Made by a program: the position numbers and the translations under genes. From the NCBI GenBank assembly GCA_963847615.1, contig CAWKAN010000012.1:124001-188000 (forward strand): DNA of 64,000 nt, read 5' to 3'. The DNA comes from Palsa-883 sp963847615 (GTDB lineage Bacteria > Pseudomonadota > Alphaproteobacteria > Acetobacterales > Acetobacteraceae). This document shows positions 8,305 to 17,600 of this stretch, in pieces; position 1 is the first letter of the stretch, and every line of letters begins with the position of its first letter. Under the pieces are notes generated by a model that made no database searches, was not told the DNA's origin, and was given only the letters and a program-made list of their open reading frames with translations.

Positions 8305-8858
8305 GACTGTTCGTCGCCGTGGACCTGCCGTGGACGTTGCGCCAGCGGCTGGCCTCGCTGGGCGGGCTCGGCATCCCGGGGGCCAGGGCGGTGCCGCCGG
8401 AGAACCTTCACCTGACGCTGCGCTTCATCGGCGAGGCGCCGCGGCATCTGGCCGAGGAGATCGACCTGGCGCTGGCGGCGCTGAAGGCGCGCGAGTTTGC
8501 GCTGACGCTGGCCGGGGTGGGGACGTTCGCGAAGGGCGGTCGGGCGACGGCGCTGTGGGTCGGGGTGGAGCGGAACCCGTCGCTGGATCACCTGCGCGGC
8601 AAGATCGAGACGGCATTGCAGCGGGTGGGGCTGGAACCGGAACGGCGGCGGTTCAATCCGCATGTCACGCTGGCGCGGCTGGATAACCCGGTGGAGGCGA
8701 AGCTGGCGGCGTTCATCCAGGCGCATAATTTGTTCCGCTCGGAGCCGGTGCCGGTGCAGCATTTCACGCTGTTCAGCTCGCGGCTCGGGAAGGAGCAGTC
8801 GGTGTATACGCCGGAGGTGGAGTACGCGCTGGGCGAGGGGGTCTGGTCTTCGCCGTGA
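8301..8858 (+). CDS. thpR: RNA 2',3'-cyclic phosphodiesterase ThpR (2H family)
   Basis: 185 residues, the usual size. Both catalytic HxTx motifs are visible, H37-L-T39 and H121-V-T123, as is the opening MRLFVAVDLP. The enzyme opens 2',3'-cyclic phosphate ends of RNA; a reverse 2'-5' ligase activity gave it its older name. The ATG overlaps the TGA of the esterase gene. Confidence 0.93.
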   Translation: MRLFVAVDLPWTLRQRLASLGGLGIPGARAVPPENLHLTLRFIGEAPRHLAEEIDLALAALKAREFALTLAGVGTFAKGGRATALWVGVERNPSLDHLRGKIETALQRVGLEPERRRFNPHVTLARLDNPVEAKLAAFIQAHNLFRSEPVPVQHFTLFSSRLGKEQSVYTPEVEYALGEGVWSSP

Positions 8859-8985
8859 CCTGACCGCGGCGGCCGTGCCGGGCGTGGTGGTGGCTCGGCG
8901 CAGCGGGCGCGGGGCGGGCCGGCGACGGGCGGGTGGTCGCGGTTTGCGGGTTGGTGCGAGCGGTGGTGGCGCCGGTGCGGTGGGT

Positions 8986-9011
8986 GGCGGATTGCGCTGC
9001 GCTGATCCGCC
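8986..9011. repeat. Short palindromic extragenic element
   Basis: GGCGGAT at 8986-8992 pairs with ATCCGCC at 9005-9011, followed by CTACG. The form GGCGGATT...ATCCGCCCTACG is a common dispersed extragenic repeat in proteobacteria. It lies between convergent thpR and rsmB and could act as a bidirectional terminator stem. Confidence 0.5.
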
Positions 9012-9040
9012 CTACGCGGCTACCGGGGGCGGGGGTGGGG

Positions 9041-10366
9041 TCAGAGTTTGATCAGGCGGGCGGCGAAGAAGCCGTCCATGCCGCCGCGCTCGGGCCATAG
9101 GCCGGGGTGGGTGCGCAGGTCGCCGTCCGGGGTGAGGGCCTCGGGCAGGCCGGGCAGCTCGGCGGGGCGGAACGGGTCGCGGCGGAGGGTGCCGTGCGCC
9201 AGGGCCGCGGCGATGCGGGGGGCGGCTTCCTCGGGTTGCAGCGAGCATACGACGTAGATCAGCCGCCCGCCGGGGCGCAGCATGGCGGCGGCGGCGGCCA
9301 GCAGGCGGTCCTGGGTTTCCGCCAGGGCGCGGATGTCGCGCGGGCGCTTGAGGCGCGGCACGTCGGGGTGGCGGCGGATGGTGCCGGTGGCGCTGCAAGG
9401 CGCGTCCAGCAGCACGGCGTCGAACGGGGCGGGCGGCTGCCAGTCGGTGGCGTCGGCGGCGATGGTTTCCGCGGCCAGGCGCCAGTGGCGCAGGTTGTCC
9501 TGGAGCCGTTTCAGGCGCGTCGGGTCGCGGTCGAGCGCGGTGACCTGGGCGCCGGCGGCGGCGAGCTGCGCGGTCTTGCCGCCGGGGGCGGCGCAGAGAT
9601 CGCCGATGCGCTCGCCGGGGCGCGGGGCGAGCAGGCGGGCGGGCAGCGCGGCGGCGGCGTCCTGCACCCAGAAGGCGCCCTGCTCGAACCCGGGCAGCGG
9701 GGTGACGGCGGTGCCGGGGGGGAAGCGGACGGAGCCGGTCGGCAGCAGGTCGCCGCCCTCGGGCGGCAGGGCGCCGGGGCGCAGGGTGAGGTCCAGCGGC
9801 GCCTCGTGCTGGTGAGCCAGCGCGATGGCGCGCGCCTCGGCGCCCCAGGAGGTCCAGAGCCAGGTGGGGGTGTCGAGGCGCGGGCTGTCGAGCTCGGCCA
9901 GCGCCGCCGGTCCGGACGCGGCGACGCGGCGCAGCACGGCGTTCACCAGGCCGGCGAAGGCGTGCAGCCGGCGGGCGCGCGCCAGGGCGACGGCGGTGGC
10001 GACCGCGGCGTGCGGCGGGGTGTCGAGCAGCAGCAGGCCGGCGGCGCCGAGGCGGAGGACGTGGCGCACCGGGTCGGGTGGGGGCTTCTTGAGGAAGGGT
10101 TCCAGCACGGCGTCCAGCGTGCCGAGCCGGCGCAGCGTGGCGGCCACCAGCCGGTGCGCCGCCGAGCGGTCGCGCGTGGCGATCGGCGGCAGGGCGTCGA
10201 GCGCTTCCTCCAGCGGGCGGCGGCGGTCGAGCACCGCGGTCAGCAGGTCGAACGCGGCGGCGCGGGTGGGGTCTTGCAGGGGGGTAGCGATGGTGGGGTT
10301 CGCTGGATCGGGGGGAGCCGCGGGGATGGTGGTGGAGCTGAGCTGCGTCGAACCAACGGCGGTCAT
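9041..10366 (-). CDS. rsmB: 16S rRNA (cytosine(967)-C(5))-methyltransferase RsmB
   Basis: 441 residues from ATG 10366 (the TTG nine bases further out is less likely). The N-terminal 150 residues form the NusB-like RNA-binding domain (RAAAFDLLTAVLDRRRPLEEAL); the rest is a Rossmann methyltransferase with the SAM loop DLCAAPGGKT, the catalytic cysteine block DAPCSATGTIRRHPD and the second cysteine in VVCSLQ. The C-terminus GGMDGFFAARL is characteristic. It modifies C967 of 16S rRNA. Codon use and GC content match the core genes. Confidence 0.93.
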   Translation of the reverse strand: MTAVGSTQLSSTTIPAAPPDPANPTIATPLQDPTRAAAFDLLTAVLDRRRPLEEALDALPPIATRDRSAAHRLVAATLRRLGTLDAVLEPFLKKPPPDPVRHVLRLGAAGLLLLDTPPHAAVATAVALARARRLHAFAGLVNAVLRRVAASGPAALAELDSPRLDTPTWLWTSWGAEARAIALAHQHEAPLDLTLRPGALPPEGGDLLPTGSVRFPPGTAVTPLPGFEQGAFWVQDAAAALPARLLAPRPGERIGDLCAAPGGKTAQLAAAGAQVTALDRDPTRLKRLQDNLRHWRLAAETIAADATDWQPPAPFDAVLLDAPCSATGTIRRHPDVPRLKRPRDIRALAETQDRLLAAAAAMLRPGGRLIYVVCSLQPEEAAPRIAAALAHGTLRRDPFRPAELPGLPEALTPDGDLRTHPGLWPERGGMDGFFAARLIKL

Positions 10367-10515
10367 GGTTCGCAAGGGGCCGAAACCATGCCTGGTTTAC
10401 CTAAGGTTGTCATCCATCCCGTTCGCCGCCGTTCGCTATCGGCCAGGTAAATCCGCATCTCTGATGTGGGCTGGAATGGTGGCTGATACGCGTCGGCCGG
10501 GCAACAAAGCGGAGG

Positions 10516-10719
10516 ATGACGAGCGGCAAGCCGACCGCATTGAGGCTCAAGGCGCTGACCAAGCTCGGCCGCTATGGCGACGGCGCCGGGCTGTGGCCGC
10601 AGGTGCGCGATGCTCAACATCGCTCCTGGCTATGCCGCTATACGATTGCTGGCAAGCCGCGCCAGATGGGCCCGGGGCCGTTCCCCGACGTGTCCCTCGT
10701 CGATGCGCGCGAAGCTGCT
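10516..10719 (+). pseudogene. N-terminal fragment of a tyrosine integrase (DUF4102 type)
   Basis: About 68 residues match the N-terminal arm-binding domain of P4-type integrases: KLGRYGDGAGLW, then HRSWLCRYTIAGKPRQMG, then PFPDVSLVDAREAA. Similarity stops after AREAA at about 10719, although the frame stays open to 10806. The core-binding and catalytic domains are missing. It marks an old integration event; no tRNA is visible beside it. The junction faces the truncated response regulator on the other strand. Confidence 0.7.
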
Positions 10720-10761
10720 GCTCCGTTTCGCTCGACCATACCGTGTCCAGACAAATCGGGA

Positions 10762-10813
10762 GTAGCTCATCCAGGTCCGGCTCATCATCGCCAACCAACG
10801 ATCTGATGGTCAT
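10762..10813 (-). pseudogene. N-terminal stub of a response regulator
   Basis: Seventeen codons read MTIRSLVGDDEPDLDELL, the start of a receiver domain with the acidic DDE cluster. The ATG overlaps the stop codon of the kinase fragment (GCATGACC), the normal arrangement in a kinase-regulator operon. Homology ends near 10762, so the phospho-acceptor and output domains are lost where the integrase-side DNA joins. Confidence 0.5.
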
Positions 10814-10956
10814 GCCCGGCCTCCGTCGCGCGCGAACCTCTTGCGCGGCAGGCGGATGGTGAACTCGGTGTGGTCATCGACCTCGCTGTCGACCGCGATG
10901 CTGCCGCCGTGCTGCTGGGTGACGATGTCGTAGCTGATCGACAGGCCGAGGCCTGC
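10810..10956 (-). pseudogene. C-terminal fragment of a sensor histidine kinase
   Basis: About 48 residues of the HATPase domain remain: the G2 box GLGLSISYDIV, then QQHGGSIAVDS and TEFTIRLPR, ending at TGA 10810-10812. The IS10-like element begins at 10957, directly before the G2 box, and the rest of the kinase is not found on the far side of the IS. With the regulator stub this is a two-component system truncated from both ends. Confidence 0.75.
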
Positions 10957-12323
10957 CTCACGACTCCCCTCATTTTCAAACGGCCCCGAAAGTATCGGCA
11001 AAGACCGGGAGTTGAGCGAGCATGGCAGCGAACCGGTCGATCAGCGGCAGCAACCGCAACTCCGGCATGGTGGGGATCAACTCGTAGAGCATACAGCCCT
11101 GGCGGAACAGCGAATGGGTGCACTTCTTGGATGTGTTTGACTTGAGGTATCGATCATAACCGAGTGCTTCCCCGGCTGCCCCGAGCAGTGTCAGCAGGGC
11201 GATGGCCAGAGCGTTCAATAGCCACAGACGATCCCGCCGGCCGGGGGTGCTGACGTGGATCGATCCCAAGCCCATGCCGAAGCGCAGATCCTTGGTATCG
11301 CGGAACCCACACTCGATGCCCCAGCGCTTGCCGTAGGGGCTCATCAAAGCCCTTGCCGTCGCCTTGGTGCTGCTGGTGGCCAGGCACCAGGCCTGCTTCA
11401 TCGCCCTGTCCTGCACGCACAGCGCGGTGCCGACCCGATAGCGCTTGGCCGTCACCCGGGCACCGCGCAGCACGCGCGCGCATCCGCCGGGTCCGACCCA
11501 GGCAGCGGCGGTGCGCACCTCGCCGTCCGCGGCGGTCACCGCGATATTGCCGCGGAAGCGGATGACGTAGTCGAACTCCAGTTCATTGCTCAGCACCCGG
11601 TAGAGCTTCTGATCGCCGAAGCCGCGATCGGCCACAATGCACACCGTGATGTCCGCCGGCAGGGCGTCGGCCAGGCGGACCAGCACCTGATATTCATATT
11701 CGTTGCGATGGTTCTTCAGGGTGGCGGTCTCCACCGTGAGCCACACCAGCGGCGTCGCCCTTCCGTGGCGGGTCAGCAGCGAGAGCATGATGGTGGCCTG
11801 CCGGTCCGCGTCGAAGTCGGTCCAGTCCATCGCCACGTTGCTGCTGCTGCGAGGTCCCACCACGTAGGGGACCCAGTGACGCAGTGCAGCGTCAACATCG
11901 ATCCCTTGGTTGGACAGCAGCCGGTCCACCTGCGTGATCGCATGCTTGGTCACCAGGCCGCGTGCCAGGGCGAGGCCCTGACCGATCGTATTGACCGCCA
12001 GGGACGCGGTCGTGATGACGCCGAGCGTGGCGTTGGCCAACGACAGGACGCGCTTGGCGTGCAGGTCGCCGTCGAACAGGCCGGTCAGGAAGCCGTGCAC
12101 TTCATCGAAGCAGAGGGTCCGGTTCGGTTTCATCACTTGCCCCGCGAATCGTGTTGCATGCGGGGAGATTCGCCAACGGTGGGCTTGAGGCAACCAACAC
12201 GTGACCTGCGACGCAATGCGAATCCAGACAGGCCGGTCTGGGTTCTTTTCAGAAAGCCACGCAGCGCCGCCCAATTCTCTTGTTACCCAGCGCACTCAGC
12301 GTGGAAATGAGGGGATGGGTAAG
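10957..12323 (-). mobile_element. IS4-family insertion sequence, IS10-like
   Basis: A 1367-bp element with one transposase gene on the minus strand. Left end (10957-) and right end (complement of -12323) share the block CCCCTCATTT, preceded by CT(C/T)A; this resembles the IS10 terminus, which has CCCCTCAT at the same offset. About 17 of the first 22 bases agree between the ends. I find no 9-bp target duplication: the left flank is GAGGCCTGC and the right flank GGTTCCATG, so the element has been involved in a rearrangement after insertion, or inserted by an adjacent deletion. Confidence 0.75.
10976..12133 (-). CDS. IS4-family (IS10-like) DDE transposase
   Basis: 385 residues from ATG 12133 (MKPNRTLCFDEV), close to IS10's 402. 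DDE residues are in MDWTDFDADR, VADRGFGD and the Y-x2-R-x3-E-x6-K signature YGKRWGIECGFRDTKD. The tail GYDRYLKSNTSKK matches the corresponding region of IS10 transposase. The frame is intact, so the enzyme may be active. Confidence 0.9.
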   Translation of the reverse strand: MKPNRTLCFDEVHGFLTGLFDGDLHAKRVLSLANATLGVITTASLAVNTIGQGLALARGLVTKHAITQVDRLLSNQGIDVDAALRHWVPYVVGPRSSSNVAMDWTDFDADRQATIMLSLLTRHGRATPLVWLTVETATLKNHRNEYEYQVLVRLADALPADITVCIVADRGFGDQKLYRVLSNELEFDYVIRFRGNIAVTAADGEVRTAAAWVGPGGCARVLRGARVTAKRYRVGTALCVQDRAMKQAWCLATSSTKATARALMSPYGKRWGIECGFRDTKDLRFGMGLGSIHVSTPGRRDRLWLLNALAIALLTLLGAAGEALGYDRYLKSNTSKKCTHSLFRQGCMLYELIPTMPELRLLPLIDRFAAMLAQLPVFADTFGAV

Positions 12324-12618
12324 GGTTCCATGCCGATACCGTGCACGGCAAGACGTGGGCACCAAAAGGGCAAACACCGGTGGTTGAACGCCCCGGTCAA
12401 CGACAATCGATCAGTGCCGCATCGGCGGTCAATGCCCGTGGCGGCTTTTGGTATTGCACATACCAGGGCGGACACACCGCCGAGTTGTTCGTGACCCTGC
12501 TGAAGAAAATGATGGGCGGGCGCAGAAATCCGGTGCATCTCGTAGTCAACGGGCTGCCAGCCCACAAGACCACCCTGGTCAGGAATTATGTGGCATCGAC
12601 GAACGGGCGACTGACTCT

Positions 12619-12626
12619 ACATTTTC
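12619..12626. repeat. Target-site duplication, left copy (ACATTTTC)
   Basis: Eight bases identical to 12977-12984, directly bordering the 350-bp insert. Eight-base duplications are typical for ISL3-family elements. Confidence 0.8.
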
Positions 12627-12976
12627 GGCTCTTCGCAGTTTCGTGTGGGTGGAAATCGACGCGGCGCACGCGGGCCTCGTTGCCCGACCTGATCGAGCCT
12701 GGCACCGTGCTCGCCGCCGTCAAGGACGCTACGCGCCGCCTTCGGCGGTGGCCTGCGGCCATCCCTCGGGTCAGGCCCGAGGGCATGCCTTGACTGCGGC
12801 TGCGCGCGGCGCCCTGCAATCGTCAGGCCGGGACGAAGAAACGGCGCTCAGCCGAACCAAGAAACCTGGCTGGTGGTTCGCCGCACCGGGTGGGCCTTGT
12901 CGCGAACTGCCGCTGGACACAGTTGGCCCAGGGAAGCTCAGCGGCCGCTGCTACCCACACGAAACAGCGAGGACCC
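12627..12976. mobile_element. 350-bp non-autonomous ISL3-like element (MITE)
   Basis: The insert starts GGCTCTTCGCAGTTTCGTG and ends with the inverted copy; 22 of 26 terminal bases pair (12627-12652 with 12951-12976). Together with the 8-bp duplication this fits the ISL3 family, whose ends begin GGCTCTT or similar. No transposase-length frame fits inside, so it must be mobilised in trans. It sits inside the IS630 fragment. Confidence 0.8.
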
Positions 12977-12984
12977 ACATTTTC
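12977..12984. repeat. Target-site duplication, right copy (ACATTTTC)
   Basis: Second copy of the 8-bp duplication; joining 12626 to 12985 regenerates the IS630 frame. Confidence 0.8.
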
Positions 12985-13250
12985 TGCCCGGCTATGCGCC
13001 GGAGCTCAACCCGGACGAACTGGTCTGGAGCCATATGAAGCGAACCGGAGTTGCCAGAACCCCACTGCGCAAAGGAGGGAGCTTGGTCGATAAGGTCGAA
13101 GCGCAGTTGGCTGCAATCCGCCGCCTGCCGCAGCTCGTCCGCTCATTCTTCCAGGCACCAAGTTTCGCCTATATTACCGACTGGTGAGTAACTCCCTGCC
13201 CACGTTTCGGGGGGTACCTCAGTCCACCTCAAACCTCAGGCTATGAGGCT

Positions 13251-13955
13251 TTAGTCCTGGAAACCGGCGAATATTGTGAAGTCCCGCGCCGGCACGCGCG
13301 TGGTGCGCAACGTGTTTTCCACCGCGTCCGGATCGGCGTAGCCGATCGCCATGCCGCAGACGATCACGTCCTGGAACGGCAGCCCCAGCGCCGCGCGCAC
13401 GATATTGGCCATACCCGCAAAGGCCGCCTGCGGGCAGGTGTCCAGCCCGAGCCCTCGTGTCGCCACCATGATGTTCTGCAGGAACATGCCGTAGTCGAGC
13501 CAACTGCCGATCTCCAGCCGTCGGTCGATGGTGAAGATCAGCCCGACCGGCGCGCCGAAGAAGCGGAAGTTGCGGGCGAGCTGCAGGCGCATTTTGCCCG
13601 TATCGCCCCGACCGATGCCGAGCAGCGAATACAGCCCCCAGCCGACTTCACGCCGGCGCGACAGATAGGGTTCGAAGAACGTCTCGGGGTAGTAGCGATA
13701 ATCCCGTTCATCCGGCACACCGGCGAGGAACGCCGCTTCCACCGTATCGCAGAACCGCAGCAGCCGTTCCCCGGCCATCGCGTGCGCTCGCCAGGGCTGC
13801 ATGTTCGTCCCACTCGGCGCGCGCGCCGCGACGTCCAGCAGATGCTCCACCGTTGCCCGCGGCACCGGCGTCGGCAGGAACGCTCGCAACGACCGCCGTG
13901 AGGTGATCGCCGCGTCAACCGTGGCATTGGCTTCAACATTTGGCACGGTCTGCAC
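13251..13955 (-). CDS. Nitroreductase family protein
   Basis: 234 residues from GTG 13955, or 231 from the in-frame GTG at 13946, which has the better spaced GGGGAG. The opening AAITSRRSLRAFLPTPVP is the flavin-binding SRRSxR motif; APSGTNMQPW near residue 50 and the C-terminal GLPFQDVIVCGMAIGYAD match FMN-dependent nitroreductases. These reduce nitroaromatics, quinones or related compounds with NAD(P)H in the cytoplasm; the physiological substrate is unknown. It lies between the IS630 remnant and an empty stretch, with no operon partner. Confidence 0.9.
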   Translation of the reverse strand: MQTVPNVEANATVDAAITSRRSLRAFLPTPVPRATVEHLLDVAARAPSGTNMQPWRAHAMAGERLLRFCDTVEAAFLAGVPDERDYRYYPETFFEPYLSRRREVGWGLYSLLGIGRGDTGKMRLQLARNFRFFGAPVGLIFTIDRRLEIGSWLDYGMFLQNIMVATRGLGLDTCPQAAFAGMANIVRAALGLPFQDVIVCGMAIGYADPDAVENTLRTTRVPARDFTIFAGFQD

Positions 13956-14392
13956 TCCCCGCCCTGAACGGCATCATAGCGACTTGCTTGGCGATCGGGC
14001 CGGGGTCAACCCCCATCCCCGCGCAAAGGGGCGTACCCCCGGCCGTCGCCTGGGCTCGAGGCCGGCCCGATCGCCAGCAAACTCCTCGTATCGTGGCGGG
14101 CGCCTTGTCCTCCCCGTTCCCCCGCGTTGCGCCGATCAGTGGCGGTTGCCGCGTCGATCGCCGGATGCTTCGCACGAACGCCGTCTCGCCCGACGGATCT
14201 GCAATCCAGGCACCTGGCTGGTTTCCATCCGCAACCCCGCGACCGGTTGTCACCAACCCACCGGGCCGCCGCGGAAGACCACTTGCCCTTGCACCGCAAG
14301 CGTAAGCAACAAGGCGCTCGGCGGCCGGCGAGGCAGCGACGGCTGCCGCTCACTTAAGGGGGGCGTGGAGACGTCGGTATGAAACCATCCCT
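13956..14392. other. Gene-free stretch with a large inverted repeat
   Basis: No supportable gene. It holds a 14-base perfect inverted repeat, GGCGATCGGGCCGG at 13990-14003 against 14062-14075, whose pairing extends outwards by a further five bases with one bulge. The 58-base loop has an internal CCCCGCGCAAAGGGG hairpin. This looks like a compound palindromic extragenic element rather than a terminator, since no T-run follows. Confidence 0.5.
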
Positions 14393-14633
14393 TCAGGGCT
14401 TGGCAGCCGCCGGCGGGGGAGGGCCTTCGTCCACCTTCCTTTGCTCGGGCTTGGCTGCTGTGCCAGTGGCGGTCTCACGCTGTTGTGCGGCGATCAGCGC
14501 CGCCCGGAGTTGTACTTCGCCGAAACGCACTCCATCACCTCCTGGCCGAGCGCCTGGTCCTGTGGATTGGATAACTCGGTGGCAAAGGCGGCGAGCGGCA
14601 AAAGCATCGCGGTGGCGAAAATCAGGTGTTTCA
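14393..14633 (-). CDS. Small exported protein, apparently split by a -1 frameshift
   Basis: The ATG at 14633 has a strong AGGAG overlapping the stop codon of the large upstream gene. The first frame gives MKHLIFATAMLLPLAAFA (signal peptide) and ends after 46 residues at TGA 14494-14496. Shifting -1 near 14520, at GCG-AAG-TAC, continues as VQLRAALIAAQQRE and runs to about 80 residues, ending in a Pro/Ala-rich tail at 14393. The joined product (ECVSAK-VQLRAALIAAQ) looks like a natural helix, so I think the longer protein is ancestral. A one-base deletion, a consensus error or recoding are all possible; no classical slippery heptamer is present. Confidence 0.5.
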
Positions 14634-14642
14634 TGACCACTC

Positions 14643-17600
14643 CTAGAACGCTGGGATGTAGCGGACGTTCCCGCTCGCATCGGTGACGGTGAACCATTCC
14701 TGGACCGTGGCATGTGCGCCGGGCGGTCCGATGTTGCTCAGGGACAGTGAAGTTGAGCCGTTGGCAGTGAAGGTGCCAGCTGCACCTTTCAGGATGCCAG
14801 AAATCGCCGTCGTAGAGCCGCTGTTGCCGATGTTGATGGCGGTGGCCGAGGTGGCGCCCAGGGCAAGAGTGGGCGCCCCGCCATTCGCCAATGCCCAAGT
14901 CTCATCGACTTGGATGGTGCTCGGCAGCGTGGCATTGCCTGTGTTGTCCACCACGCCGACCAGATGCTCAGATGTGCAGGTCACTGTCGAAATTGGCGCC
15001 GATCCATAGGCCGCGTAGAACGGTGTGGAGTAGACCGCGGTGACTGCTCCGCCCGAGACGGTCTGAATGCGAACCACCGTGCCGTCGGTGCAGTCAGCCA
15101 GCCAACCGGCGCCTCCCCAATTCGATCCGCCCCCGCCACTGTGTAGCGCAACCGAGGTCACGCGATACTGCGAAACATCAAGCGAGGCGCCCGTTGCCGT
15201 CGCGTGCAGCAGTGCGTAGTTGGACTGAATGTCACCATTGCCGAGGATTTGCGAGCCAGGCCCGCGCAAAATGAACCCGCCACCAAAGTAGCCACTTCCG
15301 GTTGGAGCCAGTTCCTGTAGATCCAAACCGCCAGACGCCGTCATGAACTGCGGAGTGTATGGTGATATGTTCCAGCCTTGGCTCCAGACCCGCAGCCCAT
15401 AACCGTTCGCGTCTATCGCGGTCCCGGAGGTGCGCCCGCCCCATGCCATGAAAGTCTTGAACGGAGCTGTGCTTCCCTGGTTGCCAACTCTCCAACCAAC
15501 ATCGTCGATCGAGCCTTGATATGTCCCAGATGCGCCAGCCAATATCTGCTGGCCTACTCTGCCCGGCGCGGCAGCCTGTAGCCCCACATCATCTTCCTGA
15601 CAGGTCACGCCGGTTGTGTATGTGGCGGACGCATTACACTGAAGGTTAAGAGCAAAAGTGGTTCCAATCAAGCCGTTTGCCGCTCCGCCCATGTTTGCAG
15701 ATAGGCTGGCTGACACAAACAAACCGGCAAGTTGGTATCCCTCCGCTCCGGTCTGACTGTCAAATGCCCAGGAGACCGTGCCATCCGAGCACGTCGGCAC
15801 TGAGCCAGAACAGGTCGGAGTGGTCACCCCTGATGTACCGGCAGAGGTAGCGTGCATCATATAGTAGCCGACGGTCACTTCCTCGTTGACCACATAAGGT
15901 GCGGCGGGTGCCCATGCAGTCGGAATGCTGCTGGTGGTGAGTGCCTCACTCGCCACAGTCTGTGCATTGCTTACAGAATATGTCCCAGTGCTTCCCGTCG
16001 TGCCGGTAAGCTGGGCGGTTATCATGGTGCCGGCGACAATGCCGGAACCTGTCAACCACATTCCCGGCGCAGGAGTTCCGTTTGAGATCGCAGATATTGT
16101 CAGAGTTGTGCCGGAAATCGTCCCGGTGAAATTCGCCCCCGTATTATAACCAACATTGTTAATAGAAATCTGGCCGCCCCATTTCTGGCCAAATCCGGCT
16201 TGATATAGTTCGGTCCCTCCTAGGGCAAACTCATTGGCTCCGTTTACTGAGGATTTTGAATTGTTCTGGAATAATATTGTTGTTCCACCAGAAGTAATGT
16301 CCGAGGTGCTGGCGTTCCACAACAAGGCGCCGGTCGCCCTAGTGACGGAAAATATGTTACCTAGGTTTGTCCCGGTGTCGGTAAAATTCTGCAGTATTAA
16401 GTTGTCGCCTGCGTTGCCCCCCGTGTTGGCGTAGGTAGAGAAAAGGCGCCAGCGGTCCGTGCCTCCGGTTTGAAGACGCAAGCCCTTCTGTCCCGTATCT
16501 ACCCCGTTCGCAAACACGAACGCGTTAGACGCTCCCGACCCAGCCACGAGCGCGCCAGCTGTCAATGTGTTTGCCGCAGATACATTCCCGTTCGGGATGT
16601 TAAGAGCGGTTCCTGTGGCGTTTATTGTCAGGCCGGACGATAATGTTGTGGCCCCCGTCACACCCAACGTGCCGCCGATCGTCGCGTTGTTCGTCACGCC
16701 GAGCGCGGTGCCGGGGGCCGATAAGGTAACTGCCCCGTTCGCGCTCACTGCGGCCAGATTGGTCGTGCCAGTTACTCCCAGAGTACCGCCGATAATCGCA
16801 TTGTTCGTCACACTTAACGCCGTGCCGGAGGAGGTCAGAGCCAGGGCGCCCGTTGCGCGCAGCGCCCCGGTAACCGTCGTCGTACCTCCGCTGTTGCCAA
16901 TGTTGATCGCTGTCGCCGAGGCGCTACCGATGCCGATAGTCGGACTACTGGCTGGTGCATAGGTTTCGACCGTCGTGAACGGCGTTCCTTCAGTCGTGCC
17001 TCCCGTAGGGCCGGGGCTCGATATCGATACCGCATGCCAGGTCACTGGTGCGGCTCCAGGAACCGCGCTGCTCGGGATATAGGTGTTGGTGTACACGGTT
17101 ACGCCGTTTGGTATCCCGGCAGATTGGGTGATGGTGCCACAATTGCCCAGCGTGTCGCAGGCTTCTTCACCGTTGATCCACCCCGTCCCACCACTGAAAT
17201 TGCTGTTGCCCGCGATCGCATAATTGGGCACGTCGAGAGTGAAGCCGTTCGACGTGACATGGATCAGGCCATAGCCCATGCGCATGTCGCCGGTGGCGAG
17301 AAGGTCGAAATAAGGGCTTTTCAGAATGAATGGGGCATCATTGCCGAACTGCGACCGTGTGCCGGCAAAATTGCCGCATTGCGAGCAATCGATCAGCCCG
17401 GCGCCGTATTGCGCGATGCCGCGATTATCATATACCGACAGGCCCACGCCAGTATTGGGATCCAATGTGGAGCCCAACTGAATGGCGTTCTGCCGATAAT
17501 TTCCGGGGTTCCCCGAGATTGAAAGAGCCGTGTCCATGAACCGACCCTGACCGGCCGCCTGGGTGTATATGCCGAGCCCGACCAAAGACCCCGGTGCGGA

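Larger units (their letters stand above)
12324..13187 (+). pseudogene. IS630-family transposase fragment, interrupted
   Basis: The C-terminal DDE half of an IS630 transposase begins directly at the IS10-like end (GFHADTVHGKTWAPKG), continues to GRLTLHF at about 12624, and resumes after a 350-bp insert with LPGYAPELNPDELVWSHMKR to TGA at 13187. Removing the insert and one copy of the 8-bp duplication restores LHF-LPGYAPE in frame. The first catalytic aspartate region and the whole N-terminal helix-turn-helix domain are missing, so the copy was dead even before the insertion. Confidence 0.85.

Noticed and set aside
10400..10516. A tRNA or att site next to the integrase fragment
   Set aside because: No cloverleaf could be formed and no direct repeat matching the integrase edge was found.
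13956..14392. Possible small proteins in the 14-kb gap
   Set aside because: No ribosome site, no conserved motif, and arginine/proline-rich composition typical of GC-rich noncoding DNA.
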